This document shows, one piece after another, positions 20,007 through 29,058 of a DNA stretch of 57,574 nt. The notes beneath the pieces were generated by a model, which saw only the letters and a program-made list of their open reading frames with translations, was not told the DNA's origin and ran no database searches. Made by a program: the position numbers and the translations under genes. Numbering within the stretch: the first letter of the stretch is position 1; each line of letters starts with the position of its first letter. This DNA comes from Thraustochytrium sp. TN22 (Eukaryota; Sar; Bigyra; Thraustochytrida; Thraustochytriidae). Location of the stretch: assembly GCA_013306675.1 (NCBI GenBank), contig JABLUY010000234.1:1-57574 (forward strand), read 5' to 3'.

Positions 20007-23000
20007 TTACGCCAGCGCTGCAAGTCGCGCGCACAGGCTGTCAATCCTGATGCTGCTCGGGAGCAGACCAGCCGCCTGCAGGCGCTTGAGCGCATCAGGA
20101 TTGGCCGTAAAGAGCGAGAGCGCCTCGCACACGTGAGCGAGGACGGCGCGGTTCGCCGACGAGGGCTTCTCGGCCATGAGCTCCGAGAGCAAGGCGACCG
20201 TGCGCTCAAAGCGGGCGGACGCTACCGCACGAACGTTCAGGTCCAGGCCCGGATGCTCGAGGATGACCTGCAGATCGGCCTCGAGTCCCGCGGCCGTCGC
20301 CTGCGCACCCGACGCGCCCTGGCGCACCGCGCGGTGCCAGGCGAGCGTGGTGCTGAGCACGCGAGCCATAAAGAGCTCGGGACCAGCTTCGACGAGGATG
20401 GACACCTGACCCACGTCCGCAAGGCAGGTCATGCGCTGCGGCTCCACACGATCCAGGAGCGCCTGCACAAAGGCGGCGTCGGGGACCTGGTGCGCCCATG
20501 CGTAGGAGACCCAGGCGGCCGCCGCGGGGGTGATAAAGGTGTCCTCGTTCGCGCGCGGCGTCTCCACGAGCGGCTGCAGCACGCGCGCAAAGAACGCCGG
20601 GGCGTGCGTGCGGTGCACATGCATGGTGCGCTCGGTTGCGGCCGCATGCGACTCGGACACGCTGACCTCGGAGAGGTCCACCTGCAGGCTGTACCTGCGA
20701 ATGAGGTCGCCGAGGCCGGCGTGCGCGCTGGGCCAGCGCTCGTGCGCGGGGGCATGGCTCGAGAGCTCGTCCTCGGGTCGCGCGATGAGCAGGCAGGCGC
20801 GCAGCTGCATCTCATGGCGCGGCGAGGTGGCTAGGTCGCTGAGGACCTCGAGCGCGAAGATCGCCTCTTGCGCGCACCACGCCGGGTCGCCGTGCTCGCG
20901 GGTCGCGCGATCCTTGTCCAGGCAGGCCAGCGCGAAGTCGACAATGACGCGCTTCACGTCGAGGTGCAACGCGGGCTCCGTCTGCGCCCACTCGCTCCGG
21001 AGGACCTCGAGCGCGCGCGGCACGGGCGACCCGACGAGGAGGCGGAGCACTGCCTTGTGCAGGCCGACGCGCAGCGCCTTGCGGCGCTGCGGGCGCAGCA
21101 AGAGCGCCAGCACCTCGACGAGCTTCTCAGGCCCAACCTTGCGGCTGACGCCTGCGAGCGCCGTGGCCGTGGCGTTGTTGGTGTCCTTGCGGATGGCCTC
21201 GGGTGAGAGCAGAAAGATGAGGCAGGCAAAGGGGTCCTGCGTCGCGAACATGCGCTGGATGATGGTTCCGATGCTGCCCTGCGTCTCGGGCGTCACGGCA
21301 CCGGACTCGTTTTGCTCCTCGGCAGCCTTGGTGTAGAGCTGCGTGAGGCAGTCCACGACGGCGCGCGGCGCGAGCGCCGGATTCTGCAGCCAGGCCGCCA
21401 GCGCGCTCTTGCGCTGGCTCAGGTCCAGACTGCCGTTCTCGAAGTCGGCCCGGCGCATGGCTGCCGCCATCTCCGCGACCCCGTGCGGCACCTTATGCAG
21501 CTCGACAGGTTCGAGGGCGTCCAGGCGCAAGCCGACCGTCGCGAGGCGGGCCTCCTCGCGCTCCTCCTCGTTGGTGATGGACTGGAGCGGGTCCTCCTTG
21601 AAGCGTCCAGAGAAGGCCTGCGCCGGCGCCTCCGGCGTGACGAAGCGGGCGAGCTGGTCCTGCCGGACCGATCCGAGCGCCGACTGCACCGTGGGGAGGT
21701 GGATGGCGCTCGCGTCGACCTCGAGCAGGTCGCGCGCCAGCGTGGCCCGCTGCACCGGGTCACGACGACGGCGCTTCTGCGCCTTGGTGACGGCTTGGTC
21801 AGCGAGCCACTGCCCTCTGGCAAGCACCGCCTGGACGACCGGCGCTAGCGCCTGGAGCTCGCCCTTGCGACAGCCCTCCTCGATGACGGCGCCCAGCGCC
21901 TGAAAGCCCGGTGGCACACGCTGGCAGGCGAGCCAAAAGGTGGTCACCTCCTTGTGGAGGTAGACTTGAAACTCGGGCTCGGCGGCGCCCGGGAGCTGGA
22001 CGCCCTGCGCGCGGCTCACTGCCTCCAGCAGGATGCGCGCTGTGGCCTGCGCGCAGGGCGTCGTCTTGAAGAGCGGCCCGAGCTCGGACTGCAGGATGCC
22101 CACGAGGCGCATGGTGGTCTCCAGGTCGCACAGGCGGTCCGACGGGTCGCAGGCGGCGCGCGCGAGCGACTCGAGCGCGGATTGCAGCTTGGGCAGGCGC
22201 AACCACTGCGAGGCGAGTGGACCGGCCCGCGCAAGGAGCGTGGCGAGCGGGCTCCTCGGCTTGAACGGGTCATCGATGCCCACGGCCTCGTAGCCGGCCG
22301 CGACGAGCTGCAGCACCTCGCCCGCGTCAGCCTCGAGGCGCAGCCAGGCCTCGCGCTCCTCGCGCTCCTCGCGGCGCGACTTCTCGTGCAGAGCGCGCGC
22401 GTGCAGGAGGCTGGCCTCGTCCAGCAGGCCGACGAGGAGCGGCTGGACCTCTTGATCGAAATCGACCTCGCTCGTCGTGAGGTTTGTGGCGTGCGGCAGC
22501 ACCAAGTGGTCCACGGCACGCGCGCCGTGCTCGTTGCCCGCCAGCGTCAGCAGGCACCGTGCGCCGGCGACGTACCAGGTCTGGCGGCTGGCCAGGCTCA
22601 CCGCGGCGCCAGCCGCCGCCGCCGGGCAGCCGCGCATGCAGGCGGTGACCATGACCACGGTGGCCATCCGCTGCAGGGTGGCCATGGCATCGGCGCGCTG
22701 GCGCGCGTCCATGTTGTTGGCGGCCACGACGTCGCGCGCGAGCGTCTGCAGCGCGTCCTGCACGCGCTCGGCACAGGCGGCCTCGGGCTCCTCGGGCGCG
22801 AAGCCGTCAACGGCGACGGCAGGCGCCGCCAGCCCAGGCTCCACGAGCGGGTCGACCAGGAAGCAGTCGACGAGGCGCGACCAGACAGACTGCAGCGCAC
22901 GCAGCGCGTCCAGGCGGTTCTGCGCCTGTTCGTTGCGGATGCTGCGCACGAGCGCGGCAAAGAGGACCGCGCACGAGGTTCGCGAGCGGCGGTCGAGCGC

Positions 23001-26000
23001 GGTGTTGAGCTGGCTCGTGTAGGCGTCGAGGCGGCCACTGGGCGCAAAGTTCTTTTGCTGCTGCGACGCGCGGCGCATCTTGAGAAAAGCCTCGTCTCGG
23101 GGGTGCGCGATGGCGTCCAGGTCCGCGACGAGTTTCTGCCGCTCGCGATTCGTGAGCAGGCGCAGATCGCTGGTGTGGTTCTCCATGACCACGTGCACGG
23201 TGCGGTCGTAAAAGTCGACCCTCGCGTCGCGCGCGGCCCCGGCCTTGATGCGGGTGAGCGCCTCCACCATGACGTGCTCGTGGCAGGTGACGGCCGTCAC
23301 GAAGGCCTCGTGCAGACCGGGGAACATGGTGTCCAGCGGCAGGCAGTCTCGCACCTGCACGAGCACCGTGACGAGGTCCAGGAGCGGCTGCTTGCTCAGC
23401 GAGGTGCCGAGACTGGCGCCCTCCCTGAGTGTGGCGAGCACCTCGAGCAGGCCGTTGGCGTCTTCGACCTCCTGGCTGACGATGCGTGCCAGGAGGGAGG
23501 CCAGGATGCGTGGGTCGACGCGGGGAGCGCGCTCTAGCGGCCACTTGGCGCTCGCCTTGTTGCGCGGCTTGACGACCTGGTCAGGCCAGCTGGCGAGTGC
23601 GCGCGCGCACGTGGTCCAGATCGCGAGAAGATCGGTTTGAACTCGCGTGGACGTCTTCTTGTCGTACTTGGTGGGAACGAGCTTGGCAGCCTCCTCGCTC
23701 CAGACGAAGCGCGAAAGCTCCTCCGCGTCGCCGTTTTCCTGCCGTGGCCGGCCCGCGAAAGGCGCAAACTTGGACGCCGTGGCGTGGGCGCGCCAGGCCT
23801 CGACAGCCGCCTCGAGCGCCGCGACGAGCGCCTCGTCCGCAAAGGCGACGAGCGCTCTGTTGTTGCGGTTCCCGCTGGCACCACCGTGCGCGCGGAGACC
23901 TGAGAGCGCGTTGCGCGGGTCGACGCGACGGGCGAGCTCGTGCGTGCTGAGACTGCCGATGTTGCGCGGCTCGAGCTGCCAGCGCAGGCGCGTCAGGTAG
24001 CCCTCGAGCCAGGTCTCGGTGCTGGCGCGAACCATGCGGAGCCAGTGCCGGTTGTCGGGACGCAGCTGGGCCAGGAGGTCGCTCAGAAAGCTGGCGCCAC
24101 ACTCGTCGAGCGGCGGGAGCGCGCTGGCCTCCTCGCTCGCGGTCTTGTGGCGGCGCTTCCGCCCGTGAAACCCGTTGAAGCGCGCGTCTGCATGCGAGTC
24201 CTGGGCGCGCAGCACGAGCGCGCGGCCAAGCATCTCGTCCCGGACCAGCGCCTCGAGCGGCGCGGCGTCCTCGACCCAGCGCACCGTGGCCGCGGCGCAG
24301 AGGATGAGAGTCCGGGCCGAGGCGACGCATTGTGTGCTCGTTGCGTGCGTCGTACCGGCCACGGAGGCGCGGTCGAGCAGCGAGCGAGCGAGCGAGACGG
24401 CGGCGTCAAAGACGAGCGGTCCGAGGCGGGGATTTCCCGAGAGGCTCTCATCCGCAGCGGTGGCGTCTTCTTTGAAGAAGGCCCCGCTAAGCCGGGAGAT
24501 GATACCTACGTGCTCGCTGAGGCGCTCCTTCAGCCGCGCGCGCTCGCGCCGACGACGATCAAAGGCGTCCGGCCCCTGCGGCGCGAGGATCTCGTCCACC
24601 GCGCTGCCAAGGGGCGCGGGCGCAAAGGTCCAGCACCAGGAGCCGGACGTCGGGCCGTCGCCGAGCACAACGTCCGGGTCCGCGACGAGCGCCTTGAGGT
24701 CCTTGACGACCCAGTCGAGGAGCGCCTTGGCGGCAGCCAGCTTGGACGCCGCCGCCTCACCCGTACCGAACGCGAGCGCTCGCCTAAAGGAGGGCGCGCG
24801 GAGGGCGTGGTCCGCGCACAGCGCGAGCTGGCCGAAGAGCAACTGGCGCGAGCTGGACACGACGGCCACGGGGCCGGCCGTCGCCTCGTTGCCAGAGACG
24901 CAGCGCTGCATCGTGTCCACGAGGTCCTGCACGGGCACGCGCTGGAGCAACCCGGCACGGTTCCCGGCAGGCACGCACCAGGTAGGCGTTTGCACCGCGA
25001 GGCTGCGCGTGTCGAAGGGGGCCGCAGGCGTGGCGTTGTCCATGAGGTCGATGAGGCGGCGCTCCTCGATGTCCGACAGATTGTCGGGCAGCACGTAGGC
25101 CGGGAAGGTCATGCAGAGGTCCATGAGCTTGACGAGCGCGGCGTGCGGCAGGCGCGCCCAGGCGCCACTCGCCGCGGACCAGGCGCGGTGCACGCGAGCG
25201 GGCGTGAGAATGCCGTGCGCGCCGCCCTGGTCCACGGCGCGCTGCAGCTGTGCGCGGTAGGCGTCCAGGAGGGCGTCGTGGTGCCTGGCCCAGACCCGCC
25301 CAAGCGGCACACCAGCAAAGTCCGGCACTCGCGGCCAGGCGAACTTGCGGGCCGGCTCGGCGAGCACCTCTTCGATGGGCGCCAGCGCGCGGCGTACCAC
25401 CTCGTCCGCAGGGCACAGGACCAGGCACTGGTCCGCGAGCTCGGGCGCACGCAGGCGCACGGCCTCGTACAGCGGGCTGGCCACCTTGGCGGCGCGGTTG
25501 CCCTGCTGCAGCAGGTTGCGCACCCAGAGGCGCAGGTCGGCCGCCGCGTCGCTGGCCAAGGCCATGCGCACTAGCTCCTCGTCCGAGAGCTCGGCGCACT
25601 GCGCACAGGCGCGGATCGCCAGCGGCCGGATGTGCTCGTTGGCCTCCGGCACGACGCGCCGCAGCAGGTCGGCACCGGCCTCGCCCAGCGCCGGCGCCGC
25701 CACCAGGGCCATCTCGACGAGGTCGCGCCGCGACGACAGTCGCAGTGCGCCCGCGTCCGAGCGCAGCACGCGCACGAAGTCCTCCGAGTCGTCCGCCTCC
25801 TCGCCATCCTGCGCCGCAGCGTCCGCCGCGAAGCACGCCAGGTCCGCCACGAGCTTGACCAGTGCCGAAAGGTCCTCGCCGCGCTGCCGCGCCTCGCGGA
25901 TCGCCCGCGGCACCGTGCTCACGCGCGTCTTGTGCGGCAGCCCTTGCAGCGTCCTCACCACCGCCTGCACCTCCGGCACGCGCCCTCCCTCGAAGAGCGC

Positions 26001-26057
26001 CGCAACGGCGAGCTCCTTCTCCTCGTCCCCGGCGAAGCCGCCCACCAGCGTCGCCAT
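20007..26057 (-). CDS. Very large helical protein of unknown function
   Basis: 2,016 residues from the ATG at 26057, single exon. I do not recognise it. The whole sequence is rich in Ala, Leu, Arg and Glu, with amphipathic helix-like patterns and no transmembrane segment, signal peptide or catalytic motif that I can name. This is the look of an alpha-solenoid (HEAT/ARM-like) scaffold. A basic patch (K-R-R-R-R) occurs in the C-terminal half, and another (G-R-K-R-R-H-K) near residue 630. The open frame extends a further 51 codons upstream but only from a TTG. Size and helicity resemble nuclear-pore or vesicle-coat scaffolds, but no signature supports a specific assignment. That it is a gene is certain from its length and codon use. 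Confidence 0.8.
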   Translation of the reverse strand: MATLVGGFAGDEEKELAVAALFEGGRVPEVQAVVRTLQGLPHKTRVSTVPRAIREARQRGEDLSALVKLVADLACFAADAAAQDGEEADDSEDFVRVLRSDAGALRLSSRRDLVEMALVAAPALGEAGADLLRRVVPEANEHIRPLAIRACAQCAELSDEELVRMALASDAAADLRLWVRNLLQQGNRAAKVASPLYEAVRLRAPELADQCLVLCPADEVVRRALAPIEEVLAEPARKFAWPRVPDFAGVPLGRVWARHHDALLDAYRAQLQRAVDQGGAHGILTPARVHRAWSAASGAWARLPHAALVKLMDLCMTFPAYVLPDNLSDIEERRLIDLMDNATPAAPFDTRSLAVQTPTWCVPAGNRAGLLQRVPVQDLVDTMQRCVSGNEATAGPVAVVSSSRQLLFGQLALCADHALRAPSFRRALAFGTGEAAASKLAAAKALLDWVVKDLKALVADPDVVLGDGPTSGSWCWTFAPAPLGSAVDEILAPQGPDAFDRRRRERARLKERLSEHVGIISRLSGAFFKEDATAADESLSGNPRLGPLVFDAAVSLARSLLDRASVAGTTHATSTQCVASARTLILCAAATVRWVEDAAPLEALVRDEMLGRALVLRAQDSHADARFNGFHGRKRRHKTASEEASALPPLDECGASFLSDLLAQLRPDNRHWLRMVRASTETWLEGYLTRLRWQLEPRNIGSLSTHELARRVDPRNALSGLRAHGGASGNRNNRALVAFADEALVAALEAAVEAWRAHATASKFAPFAGRPRQENGDAEELSRFVWSEEAAKLVPTKYDKKTSTRVQTDLLAIWTTCARALASWPDQVVKPRNKASAKWPLERAPRVDPRILASLLARIVSQEVEDANGLLEVLATLREGASLGTSLSKQPLLDLVTVLVQVRDCLPLDTMFPGLHEAFVTAVTCHEHVMVEALTRIKAGAARDARVDFYDRTVHVVMENHTSDLRLLTNRERQKLVADLDAIAHPRDEAFLKMRRASQQQKNFAPSGRLDAYTSQLNTALDRRSRTSCAVLFAALVRSIRNEQAQNRLDALRALQSVWSRLVDCFLVDPLVEPGLAAPAVAVDGFAPEEPEAACAERVQDALQTLARDVVAANNMDARQRADAMATLQRMATVVMVTACMRGCPAAAAGAAVSLASRQTWYVAGARCLLTLAGNEHGARAVDHLVLPHATNLTTSEVDFDQEVQPLLVGLLDEASLLHARALHEKSRREEREEREAWLRLEADAGEVLQLVAAGYEAVGIDDPFKPRSPLATLLARAGPLASQWLRLPKLQSALESLARAACDPSDRLCDLETTMRLVGILQSELGPLFKTTPCAQATARILLEAVSRAQGVQLPGAAEPEFQVYLHKEVTTFWLACQRVPPGFQALGAVIEEGCRKGELQALAPVVQAVLARGQWLADQAVTKAQKRRRRDPVQRATLARDLLEVDASAIHLPTVQSALGSVRQDQLARFVTPEAPAQAFSGRFKEDPLQSITNEEEREEARLATVGLRLDALEPVELHKVPHGVAEMAAAMRRADFENGSLDLSQRKSALAAWLQNPALAPRAVVDCLTQLYTKAAEEQNESGAVTPETQGSIGTIIQRMFATQDPFACLIFLLSPEAIRKDTNNATATALAGVSRKVGPEKLVEVLALLLRPQRRKALRVGLHKAVLRLLVGSPVPRALEVLRSEWAQTEPALHLDVKRVIVDFALACLDKDRATREHGDPAWCAQEAIFALEVLSDLATSPRHEMQLRACLLIARPEDELSSHAPAHERWPSAHAGLGDLIRRYSLQVDLSEVSVSESHAAATERTMHVHRTHAPAFFARVLQPLVETPRANEDTFITPAAAAWVSYAWAHQVPDAAFVQALLDRVEPQRMTCLADVGQVSILVEAGPELFMARVLSTTLAWHRAVRQGASGAQATAAGLEADLQVILEHPGLDLNVRAVASARFERTVALLSELMAEKPSSANRAVLAHVCEALSLFTANPDALKRLQAAGLLPSSIRIDSLCARLAALA

Positions 26058-26259
26058 GTCGGCCAAGCGCGTGCCACGAGCCGTCGATCGGTACGAGTCT
26101 GCCGCGCTGCGCGGCAGGCTTCGTTCGATCTTGCGGCCGGCACGCGCCAGGATCGATCCTAGGATCGATCGGTCAGTCTGACAGCAAAGAAAACGAGGTA
26201 TAAGTACCAAACACGACCCTGATTCGAGACTTGGATAGCGCGCACTGCGCGCGGCACGT
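26058..26259. promoter_or_regulatory. Upstream region of the large orphan gene, with GATCGATC palindromes
   Basis: The perfect palindrome AGGATCGATCCT at 26149-26160 is followed directly by AGGATCGATC, giving a nested GATCGATC cluster about 95 bases upstream of the ATG. It could be a binding site; this is not testable by eye. Confidence 0.35.
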
Positions 26260-26357
26260 CACGCGTCCCAAAGGTTGGCAACCCAAATTTTCTCCTCATA
26301 AGCCAGTCCGGCTATTTGTACTTTGGGTTGATTGAAGTTCAATCCTTCAGCGCGTGT
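26260..26357 (+). ncRNA. Pol III-type tRNA-like RNA gene, element 1
   Basis: A 98-base element. 26260-26266 (CACGCGT) pairs with 26350-26356 (GCGCGTG) as a 7-bp acceptor stem. 26333-26349 is a T-arm (TGAAG/CTTCA) with loop TTCAATC, a good B-box. 26268-26278 forms a small D-arm-like hairpin (CCAA/TTGG). A central arm of 9 bp pairs 26279-26287 (CAACCCAAA) with 26322-26330 (TTTGGGTTG). A T7 run follows at once, as in Pol III terminators. I could not assign a normal anticodon arm or D-loop, so it is either an intron-bearing, divergent tRNA or a tRNA-like non-coding RNA. Two relatives follow downstream. Confidence 0.5.
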
Positions 26358-26448
26358 AGAATTTTTTTCCACCACCACGCTGCCCCGGTCAACTTATCAA
26401 AGCACGCTGGCGCCTCTGCGAGAAGCACCGAAATTGTGTGCAACACGT

Positions 26449-26573
26449 CACGCGTACCAAAGGTTGGCGACCCGAATTCTCTCCCTCGAGCCCGCGCAAG
26501 CGAGCAGTGATGGGTGTCCGAAAGACACTCGTTGTGCTTCGGGTTGTTTGAAGTTCAATTCTTCAACGCGTGC
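26449..26573 (+). ncRNA. Pol III-type tRNA-like RNA gene, element 2
   Basis: A 125-base homologue of the element at 26260. The acceptor stem is perfect (26449-26455 CACGCGT with 26566-26572 ACGCGTG). The T-arm is 26549-26565 with loop TTCAATT. The central 9-bp arm is kept by covariation: CGACCCGAA at about 26468-26476 pairs with TTCGGGTTG using one G-T pair. The apical part is longer than in element 1 and includes the hairpin GTGTC-CGAAA-GACAC. A run of ten T follows. Covarying stems in otherwise different sequence argue for a functional RNA. Confidence 0.5.
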
Positions 26574-26785
26574 AGATTTTTTTTTTCACTGCTCAGCCGC
26601 AGCCCGCAGCCCGGGCTGCGTCCGGGCCGCGTCCGAGCTGTAGCCCGGACGCAGCCCCGACGGCCGGGCCGCCGCCCTCCTCCGGCCCGCCGCCAACTTG
26701 GATTCGGCTTGGATCTTTTCTTCGAACCGGAACGGAATTGGAACTGGCACGTGCACAGAACTGGCACATGCACAGAACCACGATC

Positions 26786-26831
26786 CCATGTAGTTGAAAA
26801 GCAAGAGACCATGTAGTTGAAAAGCAAGAGA
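26786..26831. repeat. 23-bp perfect tandem repeat, two copies
   Basis: CCATGTAGTTGAAAAGCAAG plus AGA is repeated exactly at 26786-26808 and 26809-26831, between tRNA-like elements 2 and 3. Just upstream, 26741-26775 holds another imperfect direct repeat (GAACTGGCACRTGCACA twice). No gene is seen between these elements. Confidence 0.85.
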
Positions 26832-26964
26832 AGGCGAGCTTGACCCGAGTCAAGGAGATGGAACTCTCGAGTCTCTCGTACCGGCGATGATCGCTAGGCA
26901 TCGGCTACCTGGCGGCGCAGGTAGAGAGTTCCAGCCGCCTTGGTGGGTCCGAAGTGGACTATGT

Positions 26965-27067
26965 CACGCGATGCCGCAGGTCGGCGGCCCATATTATTTC
27001 CTCGAAAGAAAACGGCAAGCGAAAGCTTACAACTTTAGGCAGCGAGGTTCGAGTCCTCGTCGCGTGT
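26965..27067 (+). ncRNA. Pol III-type tRNA-like RNA gene, element 3
   Basis: A 103-base relative of the two preceding elements. The acceptor stem is a perfect 7 bp (26965-26971 CACGCGA with 27060-27066 TCGCGTG). The T-arm 27043-27059 (CGAGG/CCTCG) holds the exact B-box GGTTCGAGTCC. The D-arm-like stem is CCGC/GCGG (26974-26987). A-box-like sequence lies at 26972-26984 and an oligo-T run follows at 27067. The central arm pairs less well than in elements 1 and 2. A 7-base loop CTTACAA flanked by AAAG/CTTT (27022-27036) could be an anticodon arm (UAC) if 32 bases before it are removed, but this is speculative. Confidence 0.5.
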
Positions 27068-27555
27068 TTTTTCTTTTTGGATCTTTTTCTCTTGGAGTTC
27101 TCGTCGACGGCCGCGAGGGTCCAAACAGCAAAATATTACTGTCAGCCATTGGCACGCGTTGGACGCATGGCCCGGGAGTCGGGTGCTGCTGGCAGTATGC
27201 TTTGATGTCTGCTCGCCAATGACACGGTCGTCCGAGTCTCGATGAGTGGTGAGTTTGTGGATGTCATCTGGGTGAGTCGGCGAAAAGCATTGCGCAGCTG
27301 CCCATTTGTCGAGCGACTTGAAGACGCAGACGGACAACGTCGTGCCCTACATGCACGGCACAATCCGATCCTCCGAGAGAAGCCGATGTGAAGCGTGTAC
27401 GCGAGACAGCTTGAAGTATCAGATACTCTCTCCGCAAGGACCGAAGCCTCGCGCAAGCGAGCAGATCTCTAACTCGTTCAGCACGGCGACTCGAGCAGTC
27501 GAAGAGCGACGAGCAGCAACGTTCGCACCCCACACTGCAACTCTCCCCGCGTCCT
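27068..27555. other. Intergenic stretch downstream of the tRNA-like elements
   Basis: About 490 bases with no recognisable gene on either strand. Open frames are short, and base composition is less GC-rich than the neighbouring genes. Confidence 0.35.
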
Positions 27556-27687
27556 CGATTCGCCTCACGATTCGCCTCACGATTCGCCTCACGATTCGCC
27601 TCACGATTCGCCTCACGATTCGCTCCACGATTCGCCTCACGATTCGCCTCACGATTCGCCTCACGATTCGCCTCACGGTTCGCCTCA
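27556..27687. repeat. 12-bp minisatellite, 11 copies of CGATTCGCCTCA
   Basis: Eleven head-to-tail 12-base units with two slightly changed copies (one CGCTCCA variant, and CGGTT at the end). Because 12 is a multiple of three, all frames stay open across it (repeating I-R-L-T on plus, R-E-A-N on minus), but no gene context supports translation. It lies about 95 bases from the 3' end of the YIPF3-like gene. Confidence 0.9.
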
Positions 27688-27782
27688 CGGCGAGTCGAGG
27701 TGCGGGTCCTTTTTCTTTTTCCATGAGAAAGAAGAAGTGCTTTGAGACGCAAATGCATGGCAGGTCAACATTTTTTTCATCA

Positions 27783-28598
27783 TCAGGGCAAGGCGCCCAA
27801 GAGGGCTGGCCATAGGAGGCCGTGGAGAAGAATGACGGCGAGCCCGAGCCCAGATGCGACGGAACTATCGGCTAGCACCGAGAGACTCCTGAAGACGACG
27901 AGCGCGATTGAAGCGCCGCTGGCGAGCGCGAGCAAGAGCTTAACGAGCAACAAGAGAAGGCCGCCACTGGGTGGGAGGACGCCGACGAGCAGGCAGTGCG
28001 CGAAGGTGCCATAGCCGCATACGCAGAGCAACTGGTCCATGCGCAGAGGACTGCGGTAGACCTGGCCGAGGGGCGCGTCCGGGGCCGCGTCCGAGGGTGC
28101 GGGCGCGTTCGAGGACGATAACGGCGGCGACACGCCAGCCTCGAGCCCGGCGTCCTCGTCTTGGTGTTGGTGTTGAAGACCGGCGTAATTATGATGCGCG
28201 GCGCCGGCGCCGCGGTGCATGTGGAGGATGCGCTGCGTGGCGGCGAAGAGACCGCCCGCAAGGCCGACCCAGTAGGCGAAGGCAAGGAGGAGACCTGTGG
28301 CGGTGGCAAAACCAGCATTCTGCAGCAGCAGCGCCTCAGTGGCGACGAGCATGAGCGGGCCGAAGAGGTCCGGGTCTGCGATGAGCGCGACCGTTGGCCT
28401 GTGCATGGGCACGAGCGAGTGCACGAGCCTGCGCAGCACGAGCTTGGTCTCGGCTCGCTCGAAGAAGGGCTGCAGTGTCTCCATGAGCGCGGCCAGCTCG
28501 CGCGCCGCCAGGTCCTCGAGGCCAGCGGGCGTGCGGCCGCTTCCACCGGCAGCCGCCATGCTCGCAGCGCCTGGGCTCAGGTCGGCGGGCGCGCCTTG

Positions 28599-28632
<34 letters not shown>

Positions 28633-28685
28633 AGCGCCTTACGTTCGCGTTGTTCGGGCGAGCCGACGCGCCGCTTGGACGCCAT
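27783..28685 (-). CDS. YIPF3: Yip1-domain membrane protein, YIPF3-like
   Basis: 300 residues from the ATG at 28685. The N-terminal third is cytosolic and low-complexity, with a Gln run encoded by a CTG/CAG repeat (28600-28632). The Yip1 region starts with D-P-D-L-F-G-P-L-M-L-V, the family hallmark, followed by about five hydrophobic segments. The segment C-G-Y-G-T-F-A-H-C matches the G-Y-G-L-F-G-H-C motif of YIPF3, which I consider the closest relative. A His/Gln/Asp-rich loop interrupts the region after the second membrane segment. Family role: Golgi membrane proteins working with YIPF4 and Rab-linked trafficking. The gene diverges from FEN1 with 373 bases between the starts. Confidence 0.8.
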
Positions 28686-28943
28686 GCCGCGGCCGCGCGG
28701 AGCGAGCCTGGCGCCCAGCCCCTGGAGCAAGGCCGAGGCTAACCACTGCTCTCTGTCAGTGAGTCGGTGAGTCAGCAGCTTGACTCGAGTCGTTGGGTGA
28801 ATGAACGAATGCAGAGAAGAACCTAACCACCTGCCTGACGGAGCTCGCTTGCTCGCGACCAGTCCGCAAACTTGAAAGAGATCAGGGCCTGCGCGGCGCG
28901 GCGGCAGCAGCGGCGGCGGGCGGCGGGCGGCCGGCAGCGCGCA

Positions 28944-28985
<42 letters not shown>

Positions 28986-29058
28986 CAAGGCAGGCGCGAG
29001 CGGCTGCGCCAGGAGCCGCGGCAAGAGCGCGGAGGCGGCGCGCGAGGGCCTCAGCACC
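28686..29058. promoter_or_regulatory. Divergent promoter YIPF3-like / FEN1 with (CAGG)n
   Basis: A 373-base shared spacer. 28946-28986 is an uninterrupted tetranucleotide (CAGG) repeat of about ten copies, some 75 bases upstream of the FEN1 ATG. A shorter version of the same tetranucleotide stands directly before the Nudix copy 1 ATG. No defined promoter element was recognised. Confidence 0.45.

Noticed and set aside
26965-27067. Ordinary tRNA-Val(UAC)
   Set aside because: It needs removal of 32 bases between the D and anticodon arms and leaves a mismatched stem; relatives 1 and 2 do not support that anticodon arm.
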